Shown: piece after piece, positions 8,783 through 16,909 of the stretch
Numbering within the stretch: the first letter of the stretch is position 1
Layout: every line of letters starts with the position of its first letter
DNA from: Leucobacter weissii
GTDB lineage: Bacteria; Actinomycetota; Actinomycetes; Actinomycetales; Microbacteriaceae
Direction: 5' to 3'
Length of the DNA stretch: 64,000 nucleotides
NCBI RefSeq assembly: GCF_017565745.1
Contig: NZ_JAGDYM010000007.1
Location: 124,001-188,000 of the forward strand
Program-made: the position numbers and the translations under genes
Notes under the pieces: generated by a model
The model's input: only the letters and a program-made list of their open reading frames with translations
Told to the model about the DNA's origin: nothing
The model's database searches: none

Positions 8783-9940
8783 TCAGAGCAGATGGCCGCC
8801 GCCCGACACCTTCATCCGGGTGACGAGCCCTTTCACGTCCTGGGCGTGCTGCTTCGAGGTCACGAGCAGCACGTCCGGGGTGTCGACCACCACGACATCC
8901 TGCATGCCGACCAGAGCGACGAGCCGGTCGCTCTCCGAGACGACGATGCCGCTCGACGCGTCGGAGAGCACCTGCGCACCGTCTCCGAGCACCGCCAAGT
9001 CGCCCTTGCGACCCCGCGTGAGCAGGTCGGCGATCGAGGCGAAGTCGCCCACGTCGTCCCACTCGAAGTGCGCGGCGACGCACACCATCTTGCCCGCGGC
9101 GGCCGCCGGTTCGGCCACCGAATAGTCGATGGCGATCTTCTTCAGGTTCGGCCAGAGCCGTTCCCGGGCCACTGCCGCCCGCTTGGGGCTGCTCCAGGCC
9201 TCCGCGATCTCGCGCAGCGCGGCGACCAGCTCGGGCTCCGTGAGGGCCATCTGGTCGAGCAGCACGCTCGCCCGGGCGATGAACATGCCCGCGTTCCAGA
9301 GGTATCCGCCGCGGGCGAGGTAGTCGCGGGCGGTCGCCTCGTCCGGCTTCTCCACGAACTCCTCGACGTCGTACACGTCGAAGGCCGCGAGATCGCCGCG
9401 GGCGGAGCCGCACTTGATATAGCCGAAACCGGTCGCCGGATGGCCCGGATGGATGCCGATGGTGGCGATGTATCCGCGGTCGGCCGCCAGTACGGCCGTG
9501 CGTACGGCGCGCTGGAACAGCACGCTGCCGCGGATGACGTGATCCGCGGCGAAGGAGCCGAGGATGGCGTCGGGGTCGCGCAGCTCGAGGAGCGCGGCGG
9601 CGAGGCCGATCGCCGCTGAGGAGTCCTTGGGCTCGCTCTCGGTGACGAGGTTGTCCGGGAGCAGACCGGGCAACTGCTCGACCACCGAGTCCCGGTGGGC
9701 GTTGCCGGTGACCACCATGATCCGCTCGGGCGGCGCGATCGGCGCGAGACGGTTCCAGGTCGCCCGCAGCAGGGAATCCCCGCTGCCCGTGAGGTCGAGC
9801 AGGAACTTCGGGGCCTTCGCGCGGGAGAGCGGCCATAGCCGGGAGCCGACCCCGCCGGCCGGGATGACGCAGGTGAAGCGGTCGATCGCCGGCGTGCCGC
9901 TGCTCGTGGTGCCGCCGGCCGCCGTCGGGGTCTCAGTCAT
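8783..9940 (-). CDS. manC: Mannose-1-phosphate guanylyltransferase
   Basis: A 385-residue nucleotidyltransferase that makes GDP-mannose from mannose-1-phosphate and GTP for envelope glycans. The N-terminus has the pyrophosphorylase signature CVIPAGGVGSRLWPLSRAKA, with the following Lys-Phe-Leu, and the mid region has EEFVEKPDEATARDYL and LWNAGMF. It lacks the fused phosphomannose isomerase domain of type II enzymes, so it is the short type I form. TAGGCT ends 6 nt upstream of the ATG, with no RBS, which suggests a leaderless transcript. A phosphohexomutase that could provide the substrate is at 42008-43762. Confidence 0.9.
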   Translation of the reverse strand: MTETPTAAGGTTSSGTPAIDRFTCVIPAGGVGSRLWPLSRAKAPKFLLDLTGSGDSLLRATWNRLAPIAPPERIMVVTGNAHRDSVVEQLPGLLPDNLVTESEPKDSSAAIGLAAALLELRDPDAILGSFAADHVIRGSVLFQRAVRTAVLAADRGYIATIGIHPGHPATGFGYIKCGSARGDLAAFDVYDVEEFVEKPDEATARDYLARGGYLWNAGMFIARASVLLDQMALTEPELVAALREIAEAWSSPKRAAVARERLWPNLKKIAIDYSVAEPAAAAGKMVCVAAHFEWDDVGDFASIADLLTRGRKGDLAVLGDGAQVLSDASSGIVVSESDRLVALVGMQDVVVVDTPDVLLVTSKQHAQDVKGLVTRMKVSGGGHLL

Positions 9941-10237
9941 GGGAACAGCCTACGGCACCCGCGTATCCGCCGGTCGTGACGAGACCCGTGCCGGATTCGG
10001 GGCGCGTCGCGCCCTCGGTCGCCGCTCGGGTCGCGCTGAGCGACGGCCTCCGTGTCATCCCCCTTAACACAGCGGGTCCGGAGCGGCGGTTTCTCGGCAC
10101 TCATGTTATAAACGATTACGTTTGGAGAAATAAGTTCCAGTTATTCGACCCATTGACCCAGTAGGGGTGCGCCCGAGTGCGTCGCCGAGCAGACGCACCG
10201 TGCGGGCACCGTGCAGGAGCACCGAGAAGAGGCAGAC
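9941..10237. other. Divergent intergenic region with an AT-rich patch
   Basis: About 300 nt between manC (minus) and the barrel protein gene (plus). The first part holds the manC -10 box. Around 10097-10165 the base composition falls well below the surrounding GC level and includes TTATAAACG and TTGACC-like elements, so it probably carries the promoter of the downstream envelope operon. The RBS AGAGG precedes the ATG at 10238. I cannot assign an exact -35/-10 pair. Confidence 0.4.
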
Positions 10238-12928
10238 ATGATCCCAGGGCGTCCGAGTGCGGGGCGGCGGCGTGTCTCCGAAGCGATCGCCGGGGCACTG
10301 GTCGGGGCCGTCGTGGTGTTCGCGCTGGTGCTCGGGATCCTGGGCGGCAGCGCGCCGGCGAGCGCGAACGCCAAGGGCAACGCCTCGGCCGCGGCCGGCT
10401 TCATCGAGGAGGGGCAGAACACCGACGGCGGCTTCGGCGCCCGGCTGGGCGCGAAGTCGGATCCGAAGGCGAGCCTGTGGGCGGCCGTGGCGCTGCTCTC
10501 CGCGGGCAAGCATCCGGATGACGAGTGGCTGATCGGCGGCAAGAAGCTGGGGGAGTATCTCGCGCAGGAGGCCTCGTCCTACCGTTCGCTGGAAGAGCTG
10601 GGACTGCTGACGATCGTGCAGGCGAAGTCCGATCGCACCCAGAACGTCTCGGCCGATGCGTTCGGCGATCCGGCGGGGCGGCTCGCGGCCGCGTTGACCG
10701 ATGAGGCGGCGAGAAAGGATCCGCATCAGGCCGCGCTGGGCATCCTGGGGCTCTGGGCGGAGGGCAGCGACGGGGCCAGGGCGCAGGCGCGTTCCGTCGC
10801 GGAATCGCTGCTCGACGAGACGCAGGGCGGCGGCTGGGGTGAGCCCGGCAAAGGATCCACCAGCGCCGCGACCGCGCTGGTGCTGCAGGCGCTGGCCGAG
10901 ACCGGCGTCGCGAAGAAGGGCGACCGGGTGGTCACCGACGCCACCAAGGTGCTGAAGGATGCGCAGATCAACGACGGCTCGATCGCGGCGTCGATCCGCT
11001 CCGACAAGAACTCCGCGCCCGGCGAGGTCGCCGCGACCGCCTTCACGGCGCAGGCGCTCAAGGCGCTGGATCTGGCGACGTTCACCGCCAGCCAGGGGAA
11101 GACGGTGCTCGACGGCCTCGCCGACTACCAGGATCGCAAATCGGGCGGCCTGCTGAACGGGGTCGGGTACGTCGTGGCGGAGATCGACCCGAGCTATAAG
11201 CCGTCGATCCTCGACACCGCGCAGGCGTTCCCCGCCTTCAACGGCACGCGGCTGGTACCGGCGTCGACCGTGGCATTCAAGAACGCGGCCGGGAAGACAC
11301 CCGACGATGGTGACGACGGCGACAGGGACAAGGATTCGGGCGACAAGGACAAGGACGACGACGAGGATTCGGGCGACAAGGACAAACAGCGAGTCTCGGG
11401 CGGCGGTGACGACGATAAGAAGGGCGTCAGCAACATCGATGACGGCGCCGAGGAGGATCTGGGCGCCTACCAGGAGGCGCAGACATCCGAGTCCGACGAC
11501 GACTCGACGAACGAGGACTCGGACGGCGACGGCGATGGCGAGACGAGCAGCAGCGGCTCGGGCGACGTGACCGGTCAGGCTGTGAGTGCGGCCCCGAAAC
11601 TCGTCACCTCGGCCGGCGATGAGGCCGGGCTCTCCGACTCCGAGAAGGCGGCGATCGCCCTCGGCGCCGTGCTCGTGGCCGCGCTGCTGCTCGGCGGGAT
11701 CGGCGCCGCGCGCCGCCAGCGGCTCGAGCAGCGCTCGGCGGTCGCGACGGGCGTCCAGGCCACGGCGGACGCGTGGACGCAGGCGCGGGTACGGGGCGCG
11801 CTCGCCCCGGCGGCGGCCGCGATCGTCGGGGTCGCCCTGGTGCTGTTCCCGCTCGCCACCGGTCTGTTCGACAAGGCGCCGCAGGGGGCGGCCATGCTCG
11901 CCGCCTTCGAACCCCATATGACCGAGCAGCGCCTCGCCGACTACCAGGAGGACGTCGACGTGCTCGACGCCGGCGTGACGGAGGCGCTCGAGAGAGGCCC
12001 CGAACTGCTCTATCCCGATGCCGACGAGGCCGCCGCGCAGGAGTCCTTCGCGCAGGACCAATCGCTGCTCGCGCCGTTCGCGGAGACGTGGCCGCAGATC
12101 AACGACGACTTCCAGAACCTCATCGGGACCGTCAGCGCGAATCTGACGAACTTCGAGAAGGTGTCGGCGCTGCCGTTCGCGGCGTTCCCGTGGTTCTTCG
12201 TGGTCCCCGGTGCGCTGCTCGTCCTCATCGGGCTGGCGGCGCTGATCCCGACGTTCTGGCACCGTCGGAGCTGGCCGGTGCTGCGCTGGGCGGCCCTGGC
12301 GATCGGCATCGGCCTCGTCGTCGCTCCCGCAGCGTATTCGCTCTGGGATCGCGCCCCGGCGGGCGCTCAGCTGATCGAGGAGTTCGCGGCGATCGAGAAC
12401 GAGGAGCAGGTGACGCAGCTCCAGGGGCATTTCGGCGACCTCACGATGGCCTCCGCCGGTCTGCAGATGCTGGGCGCCCAACTGCAGGAGGCGGGCTACA
12501 GCGCCGAGAAGGTCGAGAAGGAGATTCCGGCCGTGACGGCCTTCAGCGAGCGCTGGGTCACGGTCACCCAGGACTTCACCCCGCTGCTGGGGGTGATGAG
12601 CGACAACGTGACGAGCTACGAGGCGGTGGCGTCGGTGCCCGCGTTCGGGCTCTTCCCCTGGCTGTTCACCGGGGCCGGGCTGATCCTGGTCCTCGTCGTG
12701 CTCGGCTCGATCTGGCGGACCCGGCGCCGCAGAAGGACGGTCATCGCTCCTCCGGAGGACGATGCGACGCTCCCCCCGGACGCCTGGGCGGCGGCGAACA
12801 TCGCGCCGGACTGGGATCCCGATGCGGCCCGGTTCGACAGGGATCTCGACCGCAGGGATCTCGACCGCAGGGATCTCGACCGCATCGACACCACCGAACT
12901 CGAAAAACCCAAACAACCGACGCCGTAA
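10238..12928 (+). CDS. Multipass membrane protein with prenyltransferase/squalene-cyclase-like barrel
   Basis: An 896-residue protein. A signal anchor (about residues 12-35) ends in ASANA. Residues about 45-340 resemble the alpha/alpha barrel of prenyltransferase/squalene oxidase repeats, as also seen in transcobalamin: helix pairs and GG turns such as NTDGGFGARLG, GGGWGEPGKGSTSAATALVL and QDRKSGGLLNG. An Asp/Lys/Ser-rich spacer (about 355-470) follows. A membrane segment near 480-500 precedes two copies of a module made of a membrane segment, about 100 extracytoplasmic residues and another membrane segment. The module ends AAFPWFFVVPG in the first copy and FGLFPWLFTGAG in the second. The tail carries three DLDRR-type repeats. 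ATG 10238 is chosen for its AGAGG. It leads a tight operon with a surface protein and an ExbB/ExbD-like pair. A ligand-handling role is inferred. Confidence 0.65.
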   Translation: MIPGRPSAGRRRVSEAIAGALVGAVVVFALVLGILGGSAPASANAKGNASAAAGFIEEGQNTDGGFGARLGAKSDPKASLWAAVALLSAGKHPDDEWLIGGKKLGEYLAQEASSYRSLEELGLLTIVQAKSDRTQNVSADAFGDPAGRLAAALTDEAARKDPHQAALGILGLWAEGSDGARAQARSVAESLLDETQGGGWGEPGKGSTSAATALVLQALAETGVAKKGDRVVTDATKVLKDAQINDGSIAASIRSDKNSAPGEVAATAFTAQALKALDLATFTASQGKTVLDGLADYQDRKSGGLLNGVGYVVAEIDPSYKPSILDTAQAFPAFNGTRLVPASTVAFKNAAGKTPDDGDDGDRDKDSGDKDKDDDEDSGDKDKQRVSGGGDDDKKGVSNIDDGAEEDLGAYQEAQTSESDDDSTNEDSDGDGDGETSSSGSGDVTGQAVSAAPKLVTSAGDEAGLSDSEKAAIALGAVLVAALLLGGIGAARRQRLEQRSAVATGVQATADAWTQARVRGALAPAAAAIVGVALVLFPLATGLFDKAPQGAAMLAAFEPHMTEQRLADYQEDVDVLDAGVTEALERGPELLYPDADEAAAQESFAQDQSLLAPFAETWPQINDDFQNLIGTVSANLTNFEKVSALPFAAFPWFFVVPGALLVLIGLAALIPTFWHRRSWPVLRWAALAIGIGLVVAPAAYSLWDRAPAGAQLIEEFAAIENEEQVTQLQGHFGDLTMASAGLQMLGAQLQEAGYSAEKVEKEIPAVTAFSERWVTVTQDFTPLLGVMSDNVTSYEAVASVPAFGLFPWLFTGAGLILVLVVLGSIWRTRRRRRTVIAPPEDDATLPPDAWAAANIAPDWDPDAARFDRDLDRRDLDRRDLDRIDTTELEKPKQPTP
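12838..12882 (+). repeat. Three tandem 15-bp repeats
   Basis: CAGGGATCTCGACCG occurs three times head to tail inside the 3' end of the barrel-protein gene. It encodes alternating DLDRR units in the cytoplasmic tail. The copies are identical, which suggests recent slippage. Confidence 0.85.
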
Positions 12929-12956
12929 AGCGGATTCACTGAAGGAGTGATCGAAT

Positions 12957-13988
12957 ATGACACACGCGACAACCCTGAGCGGGCGCCTCGCCCGCGCCGC
13001 CCTCGCACTGGCCGGCACCGCCGCGCTGGTGGCCGGGGTGCTCGTGCCCATCGGCGGAGCGGAGACCGCTGCCGAGGCGGCCACCGATCTGAAGGGCACG
13101 CTCGTGCTCGATCCGGGCACCTACAACAAGACGACGAAGAAATACAGCGGCACGATCTTCCGCATGCTGCAGCCCGGCGGCACGGACCGGTATCTCGTGA
13201 ACGCCGATTCCAGCGCTCCGGACAAGACGTACCAGCTGCTGAAGCCGGGCACCGACGGAGGCCTGCAGCTGGGGCGGTACCAGCGGGTGCCGAGCAAGCC
13301 CTTCGATGCGAATCTCAACTCGCTGGCCAAGCGGATCACGCAGCCGCAGAAGTTCTTCGGCACCTACTGGAGTCCGAACACGGCGCCCACCGACGCGCAG
13401 AGCGGCCTGCCCACTCCCGCCCCGTCGCTGAAGCTGAGCGGCAACAAGCTGACGGGCGACTTCAGCGCCTGGACGCCGGGCTGGAACGGCATCTACTTCA
13501 ATCAGGGCTCGCCCAAACCGGGTGACGACAAGTACCCCGGATACACCTCGCCTCTCAGCGGCACCTACAACAAGAGCACCCACAAGTTCAAGATCCGGTG
13601 GCGCAGTCTGATCGTCGGCGGTCCGTTCAACAACTTCACGGGCGAGTGGACCCTCGAGGGCGTGCTCGCCGACAACACGATCGGGTTGAAGACGGCGAAG
13701 AAGTCGGTGTCGGTGAAGCGCGGCAAGACGGCGAAGGTGAAGGCGACCGCGTCGAACTGGACCGAGAAGAACCTGAAGAAGACGAAGATCTCGATCTCCG
13801 CGCCGAAGAATCTGAGGCTGAAGAAGAAGACGGCTTCGGTGTCGGCGACCAAGCGCGGTGCGAACAAGACGGTGAACCTGAAGCTCAGTGTCGGCAAGAA
13901 GGCGAAGAAGGGCAAGCACAAGGTGCAGCTGATCTGGAAGGCCGGTGGCAAGAGTATCTCGCGCACCGTGACCGTCAGGGTGAGATAG
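12957..13988 (+). CDS. Secreted protein with unnamed beta-rich domain and lysine-rich C-terminal domain
   Basis: A 343-residue secreted protein. The signal peptide (about residues 1-42) ends AEAAT. Residues about 44-240 form a domain shared with the protein at 15305: DKTYQLLKPGTDGGL, RITQPQKFFG, WNGIYFNQGSPKP and, near its end, GGPFNNFTGEWTLEG. The last 100 residues are very Lys-rich and resemble NEW3/CARDB-type beta-sandwich domains (VSVKRGKTAKVKA, SVGKKAKKGKHKV). I do not recognise the first domain as a named family. No LPxTG or membrane anchor is present, so attachment may be charge-based. It is 28 nt after the barrel gene and 10 nt before the ExbB-like gene, so all are probably one operon. 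Confidence 0.65.
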   Translation: MTHATTLSGRLARAALALAGTAALVAGVLVPIGGAETAAEAATDLKGTLVLDPGTYNKTTKKYSGTIFRMLQPGGTDRYLVNADSSAPDKTYQLLKPGTDGGLQLGRYQRVPSKPFDANLNSLAKRITQPQKFFGTYWSPNTAPTDAQSGLPTPAPSLKLSGNKLTGDFSAWTPGWNGIYFNQGSPKPGDDKYPGYTSPLSGTYNKSTHKFKIRWRSLIVGGPFNNFTGEWTLEGVLADNTIGLKTAKKSVSVKRGKTAKVKATASNWTEKNLKKTKISISAPKNLRLKKKTASVSATKRGANKTVNLKLSVGKKAKKGKHKVQLIWKAGGKSISRTVTVRVR

Positions 13989-13998
13989 GGGTTCCGAC

Positions 13999-14730
13999 AT
14001 GGCCGTGATTGCGCAGCTGGGCTCCTCGGCCGACGAGGGCGCCGAGCTGGTCGAGGCCTCGGGGGTCGTGAGCGACACCCTCTCGCTGTTCTCGTCCGCC
14101 CTCGGTGATTCGATGCACGTCCTCATCCTGGTGATGCTGGTGGTGCTCGTGTTCGAGTTCGGTCGGATCGTCGCGGAGGGGTGGCGCCGGGTGCGCCCCG
14201 GGTCCGGGTCGAACCGCCTGGAGCACGTGGCGCGCGAGGCGCTCGCCCGTCCCGAGGGGGCCGGGGAGCTCGCGCGGAAGGCGCCCGGGCCGCTGGCCGA
14301 ACGGGCGGTGCTGGGGCTCGGGGCGGCCGCGCGCGGCGCGGCTCTCGACGCGGACGGCGGTGCCGCCGCGTTCGAGGCGGTGCTGGCCGATTACGAATTG
14401 GCCGTGCAGCGGCGCCTCGGCGCGGGACGGCTGCTGGTGCGGGCGGGTCCGGCGGCGGGGCTGATGGGCACGCTGATCCCCTTGACCCCCGGCCTCGCCG
14501 AACTGGGCGAGGGCAACTTCCAGCTGCTGGCCGAGCATCTGCAGGTGGCGTTCGCGGCGACGGTGATCGGCCTGCTCGTCGGCACTGCGGCCTTCGCGAT
14601 CACCCAGGTGCGGATGCGGCTCTACTCGGAGGATCTGATCGCGCTCGAGCGCGCGGTCGCCAAGCATGTGCAACGACCCTCAGCGGTCGTGCCCGTGGCC
14701 GAGCCGGCGCACGGGCGGGGGCTGCGATGA
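13999..14730 (+). CDS. MotA/TolQ/ExbB-type proton channel subunit
   Basis: A 243-residue membrane protein. A first hydrophobic segment lies at about residues 38-58, a long cytoplasmic region at 60-145, then the TolQ/ExbB core: GRLLVRAGPAAGLMGTLIPL and FAATVIGLLVGTAAFAIT, which match the two C-terminal membrane helices of the family. Such proteins form proton-conducting stators that power work elsewhere in the envelope. The stop overlaps the ATG of the DUF2149 gene (ATGA), so the two are made together. In a Gram-positive with no TonB-dependent receptors, a flagellum-independent ExbB-like unit is unusual. Its partner protein is probably one of the neighbouring membrane or surface proteins. Confidence 0.8.
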   Translation: MAVIAQLGSSADEGAELVEASGVVSDTLSLFSSALGDSMHVLILVMLVVLVFEFGRIVAEGWRRVRPGSGSNRLEHVAREALARPEGAGELARKAPGPLAERAVLGLGAAARGAALDADGGAAAFEAVLADYELAVQRRLGAGRLLVRAGPAAGLMGTLIPLTPGLAELGEGNFQLLAEHLQVAFAATVIGLLVGTAAFAITQVRMRLYSEDLIALERAVAKHVQRPSAVVPVAEPAHGRGLR

Positions 14731-15029
14731 GCAGGATCCGCCTCGGCAGGCACAGTCAGGGCGACACCGATGCCGGCGACCCGCTCGACAGCATGGTCAA
14801 CATGTTCGACGTGGGGCTCGTGCTGGCGGTCGCCTTCCTGGTCGCGGGGCTCTCGGTGGCGAGCGCTGCGAGCCCGGCGGACAGCGCGGCCCCCAGCGAG
14901 GAGCAGACCGAGATCACCATTCCCGACGACACCTCGGAGGTCAGCGGCGAGGGCACCTCGGTGGGCGAGGTCTACCAGCTCGACGACGGCACCCTCGTGA
15001 TCGTCACTCCGGAGGGCGAGGGGGAGTAG
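14727..15029 (+). CDS. DUF2149 protein, probable ExbD-like partner
   Basis: A 100-residue protein with one membrane segment (about residues 26-48) preceded by DPLDSMVNMFDVGLVLAVAF. The Asp at the cytoplasmic edge of the helix sits where ExbD, TolR and MotB carry their essential proton-binding Asp. The rest is a short acidic extracytoplasmic tail (TEITIPDDTSEVSGEG). DUF2149 is known next to ExbB-type genes in methanogens and some bacteria. It overlaps the ExbB-like gene by 4 nt. The short tail lacks the periplasmic domain of ExbD or the peptidoglycan-binding domain of MotB. Confidence 0.75.
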   Translation: MSRIRLGRHSQGDTDAGDPLDSMVNMFDVGLVLAVAFLVAGLSVASAASPADSAAPSEEQTEITIPDDTSEVSGEGTSVGEVYQLDDGTLVIVTPEGEGE

Positions 15030-15304
15030 CCGTCGGGCGCGGCGCCACACGGTCGCGACGGTGTGCGGCGCATCGTCATGAAACCGCGATTCCGCGCGCA
15101 ATCGCACCCCCTGGGGTATTCGTTCGCGTAATAAAAGAGATAACACTACCGAATGTTTCCTCGTGTGTCTCGGGGGTATTTGCCTCGCGGTCGAAGCGAG
15201 TTATCGTCAAGTCAATTCGAAATCTGAACGAGCGTATTTCGAAGCCGAACGGCGTTGGCCGCACGGCCCGCACACCACCCGAACACCCACTTGGAGAAGC
15301 ACTG
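15030..15304. promoter_or_regulatory. Intergenic region with hairpin and AT-rich promoter-like stretch
   Basis: A GC-rich imperfect hairpin near 15040-15072 (CACAC paired with GTGTG, extended by GCGCC/GGCGC) may end the upstream operon. From about 15115 to 15235 the DNA becomes AT-rich (for example GTAATAAAAGAGATAACAC) and probably contains the promoter of the surface-protein gene at 15305. No clear operator is seen. Confidence 0.35.
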
Positions 15305-16750
15305 ATGTCACACCCTCTGGTTCCCGACAACCGGTTGCTGGCGCGCCGGCCCGGCCGTCCGACGCTGCTGCTGGCGCTGCTGGCGGTGCTCGCCCTGGTC
15401 GCGGGTCTCTTCGCCGCCGTGAACACGGCAGCGACGCCGGCGCACGCGGCGGGCAAGACCGCGAAGGTCACGATTGCGAAGGTCACCGCGAAGGCGGCGA
15501 AGGTCACGGTGCGGGGCAAGGTGACGCTGCCGTCGAAGGTGAAGGGCAAGAAGTTCACGAACACCGCGAAGAACCGCAAGCAGGTGCGGGTCGCCCTGAC
15601 GCTGCAGGACAGTGCGGGCAAGAAGCAGACCTTCACCGCGAAGATCACGAAGAACCGCAGCTACTCGGCCAGTAAGACGACGAAGCTCACCGGCAAGCTC
15701 ACCGTGGTCGCCCAGACCAAGATCCGCGGCAAGAACAGCGGCAAGAAGGTCACGAAGAAGAACGCGGTCACGGTCGCCGCAGCGTCGGTGACGATCGGCA
15801 GTGTGACGCTCGCGAACGAGCGCGATGTGACGGTGGCCGGGCGGGTGACGTTGCCCGCGGCGTTGAAGAACACGGCGGCGAACCGCAAGAAGGTGACGGT
15901 CGCGGTGACGCTGACGGACTACACGAACGCGAAGGAGTCGTTCACCGCGACGATCGACGCTTCCCGCAAATACACGGTGAAGAAGACCACGGCGCTGTCG
16001 GGGCCGGTTACGGTGACCGCGCAGGCGCGGGTGAGCGGCAAGGCCAGCGGCAGCGCGGCCAAGCGGACGAACGCGGTGTCGGTCGAGACGGATATCCCGG
16101 CCGGCGCCCGCAAGCTCGAGGGCCTGTTCCGCTTCGACCCCGGCCAGGATGACGCCTCGGGCAAGACGTGGGGCACCTATTTCCGCATGATCGGGGGCAC
16201 CGGGTTGCCGTTCACCAACGACGATTCCCCTGCTCGCGACAAGACCTACACGCTGCTGCGACCCGGAACGGATGGCGGGCTCTCGACCACCGAGTACCAG
16301 GAGCCGCCGGAGCCGGCCTTCGACGGCGAGCTGCGACCGGACGGCTTCCGTCCCGGCAACGCGCTGGCGAACCGCATCACGCAGCCGCAGAAGTTCTTCG
16401 GCGTCGGCTTCTCGATCTCGACCGCCCCGTTCGACGCGCAGTCGAAGAGCGACTTCGGCACCGATGTCCCCTCGCCGCTGCCGGAGATCTACGAGAAGGA
16501 CGGCAAGCTCTACGGTCAGGTGACCGGCTGGACGGCGAGCTGGAACGGATCCTGGTTCAACCAGGGATCTCCCAAGCCCGAGGGAACACCCGCGGGGTGG
16601 CCTGCGACGCCGCTGACCGGAACCTACGATCCGGCGACGAAGCACTACACCCTGCATTGGACGAGCCGCATCTACGGCGGTGCCTTCCAGGGTGCCTGGG
16701 GCCACTGGTACCTGGAGGGCACCTTCGAGCCCGCGGCAGAAGAAGACTGA
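15305..16750 (+). CDS. Secreted protein with two lysine-rich repeats and the unnamed beta-rich domain
   Basis: A 481-residue secreted protein with a signal peptide (about residues 1-50, ending AHAAGK). Two tandem repeats of about 100 residues follow, each with 'VTVxGxVTLP', 'NRKxVxVAxTL' and 'SxTT.LSG.VTV' blocks; they are rich in Lys and Thr. The C-terminal 210 residues match the first domain of the 12957 protein: DKTYTLLRPGTDGGL, NRITQPQKFFG, WNGSWFNQGSPKP and a final GHWYLEGTF. The domain order is reversed relative to that paralogue. The RBS GGAGAAG precedes the ATG. No anchor motif is seen. Probably another surface component of the ExbB-linked system. Confidence 0.65.
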   Translation: MSHPLVPDNRLLARRPGRPTLLLALLAVLALVAGLFAAVNTAATPAHAAGKTAKVTIAKVTAKAAKVTVRGKVTLPSKVKGKKFTNTAKNRKQVRVALTLQDSAGKKQTFTAKITKNRSYSASKTTKLTGKLTVVAQTKIRGKNSGKKVTKKNAVTVAAASVTIGSVTLANERDVTVAGRVTLPAALKNTAANRKKVTVAVTLTDYTNAKESFTATIDASRKYTVKKTTALSGPVTVTAQARVSGKASGSAAKRTNAVSVETDIPAGARKLEGLFRFDPGQDDASGKTWGTYFRMIGGTGLPFTNDDSPARDKTYTLLRPGTDGGLSTTEYQEPPEPAFDGELRPDGFRPGNALANRITQPQKFFGVGFSISTAPFDAQSKSDFGTDVPSPLPEIYEKDGKLYGQVTGWTASWNGSWFNQGSPKPEGTPAGWPATPLTGTYDPATKHYTLHWTSRIYGGAFQGAWGHWYLEGTFEPAAEED

Positions 16751-16754
16751 GACT

Positions 16755-16782
16755 CCTCCCCGCCGGCCGGACGGCGAGGAGG
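16755..16782 (+). terminator. Putative terminator after the 15305 gene
   Basis: Hairpin with arms CCTCC-C-CGCC and GGCG-A-GGAGG around an 8-nt loop, starting 5 nt after the stop. There is one C/A mismatch and no T tract, as is usual in high-GC actinobacteria. Confidence 0.5.
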
Positions 16783-16839
16783 CACCACCCACGAAACGAA
16801 AGGAGGACCCCGCATCACAGGCCCTGACATCAGCGACTG

Positions 16840-16859
16840 TTGCGCTCCACGGAGCGCAA
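16840..16859 (+). promoter_or_regulatory. Hairpin in the leader of the 16910 gene
   Basis: A perfect 8-bp stem, TTGCGCTC/GAGCGCAA, with a 4-nt loop, 50 nt upstream of the ATG at 16910. It could stabilise the message or act as an operator. Confidence 0.35.
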
Positions 16860-16909
16860 AGTACCCAGAGCACATTCGAACGCACTCTCACAGAAAAGGA
16901 AAAAACATC

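Noticed and set aside
10097..10165. AT-rich patch as an integration scar or IS remnant
   Set aside because: No inverted repeats, direct repeats or transposase fragments; promoter function is the simpler explanation.
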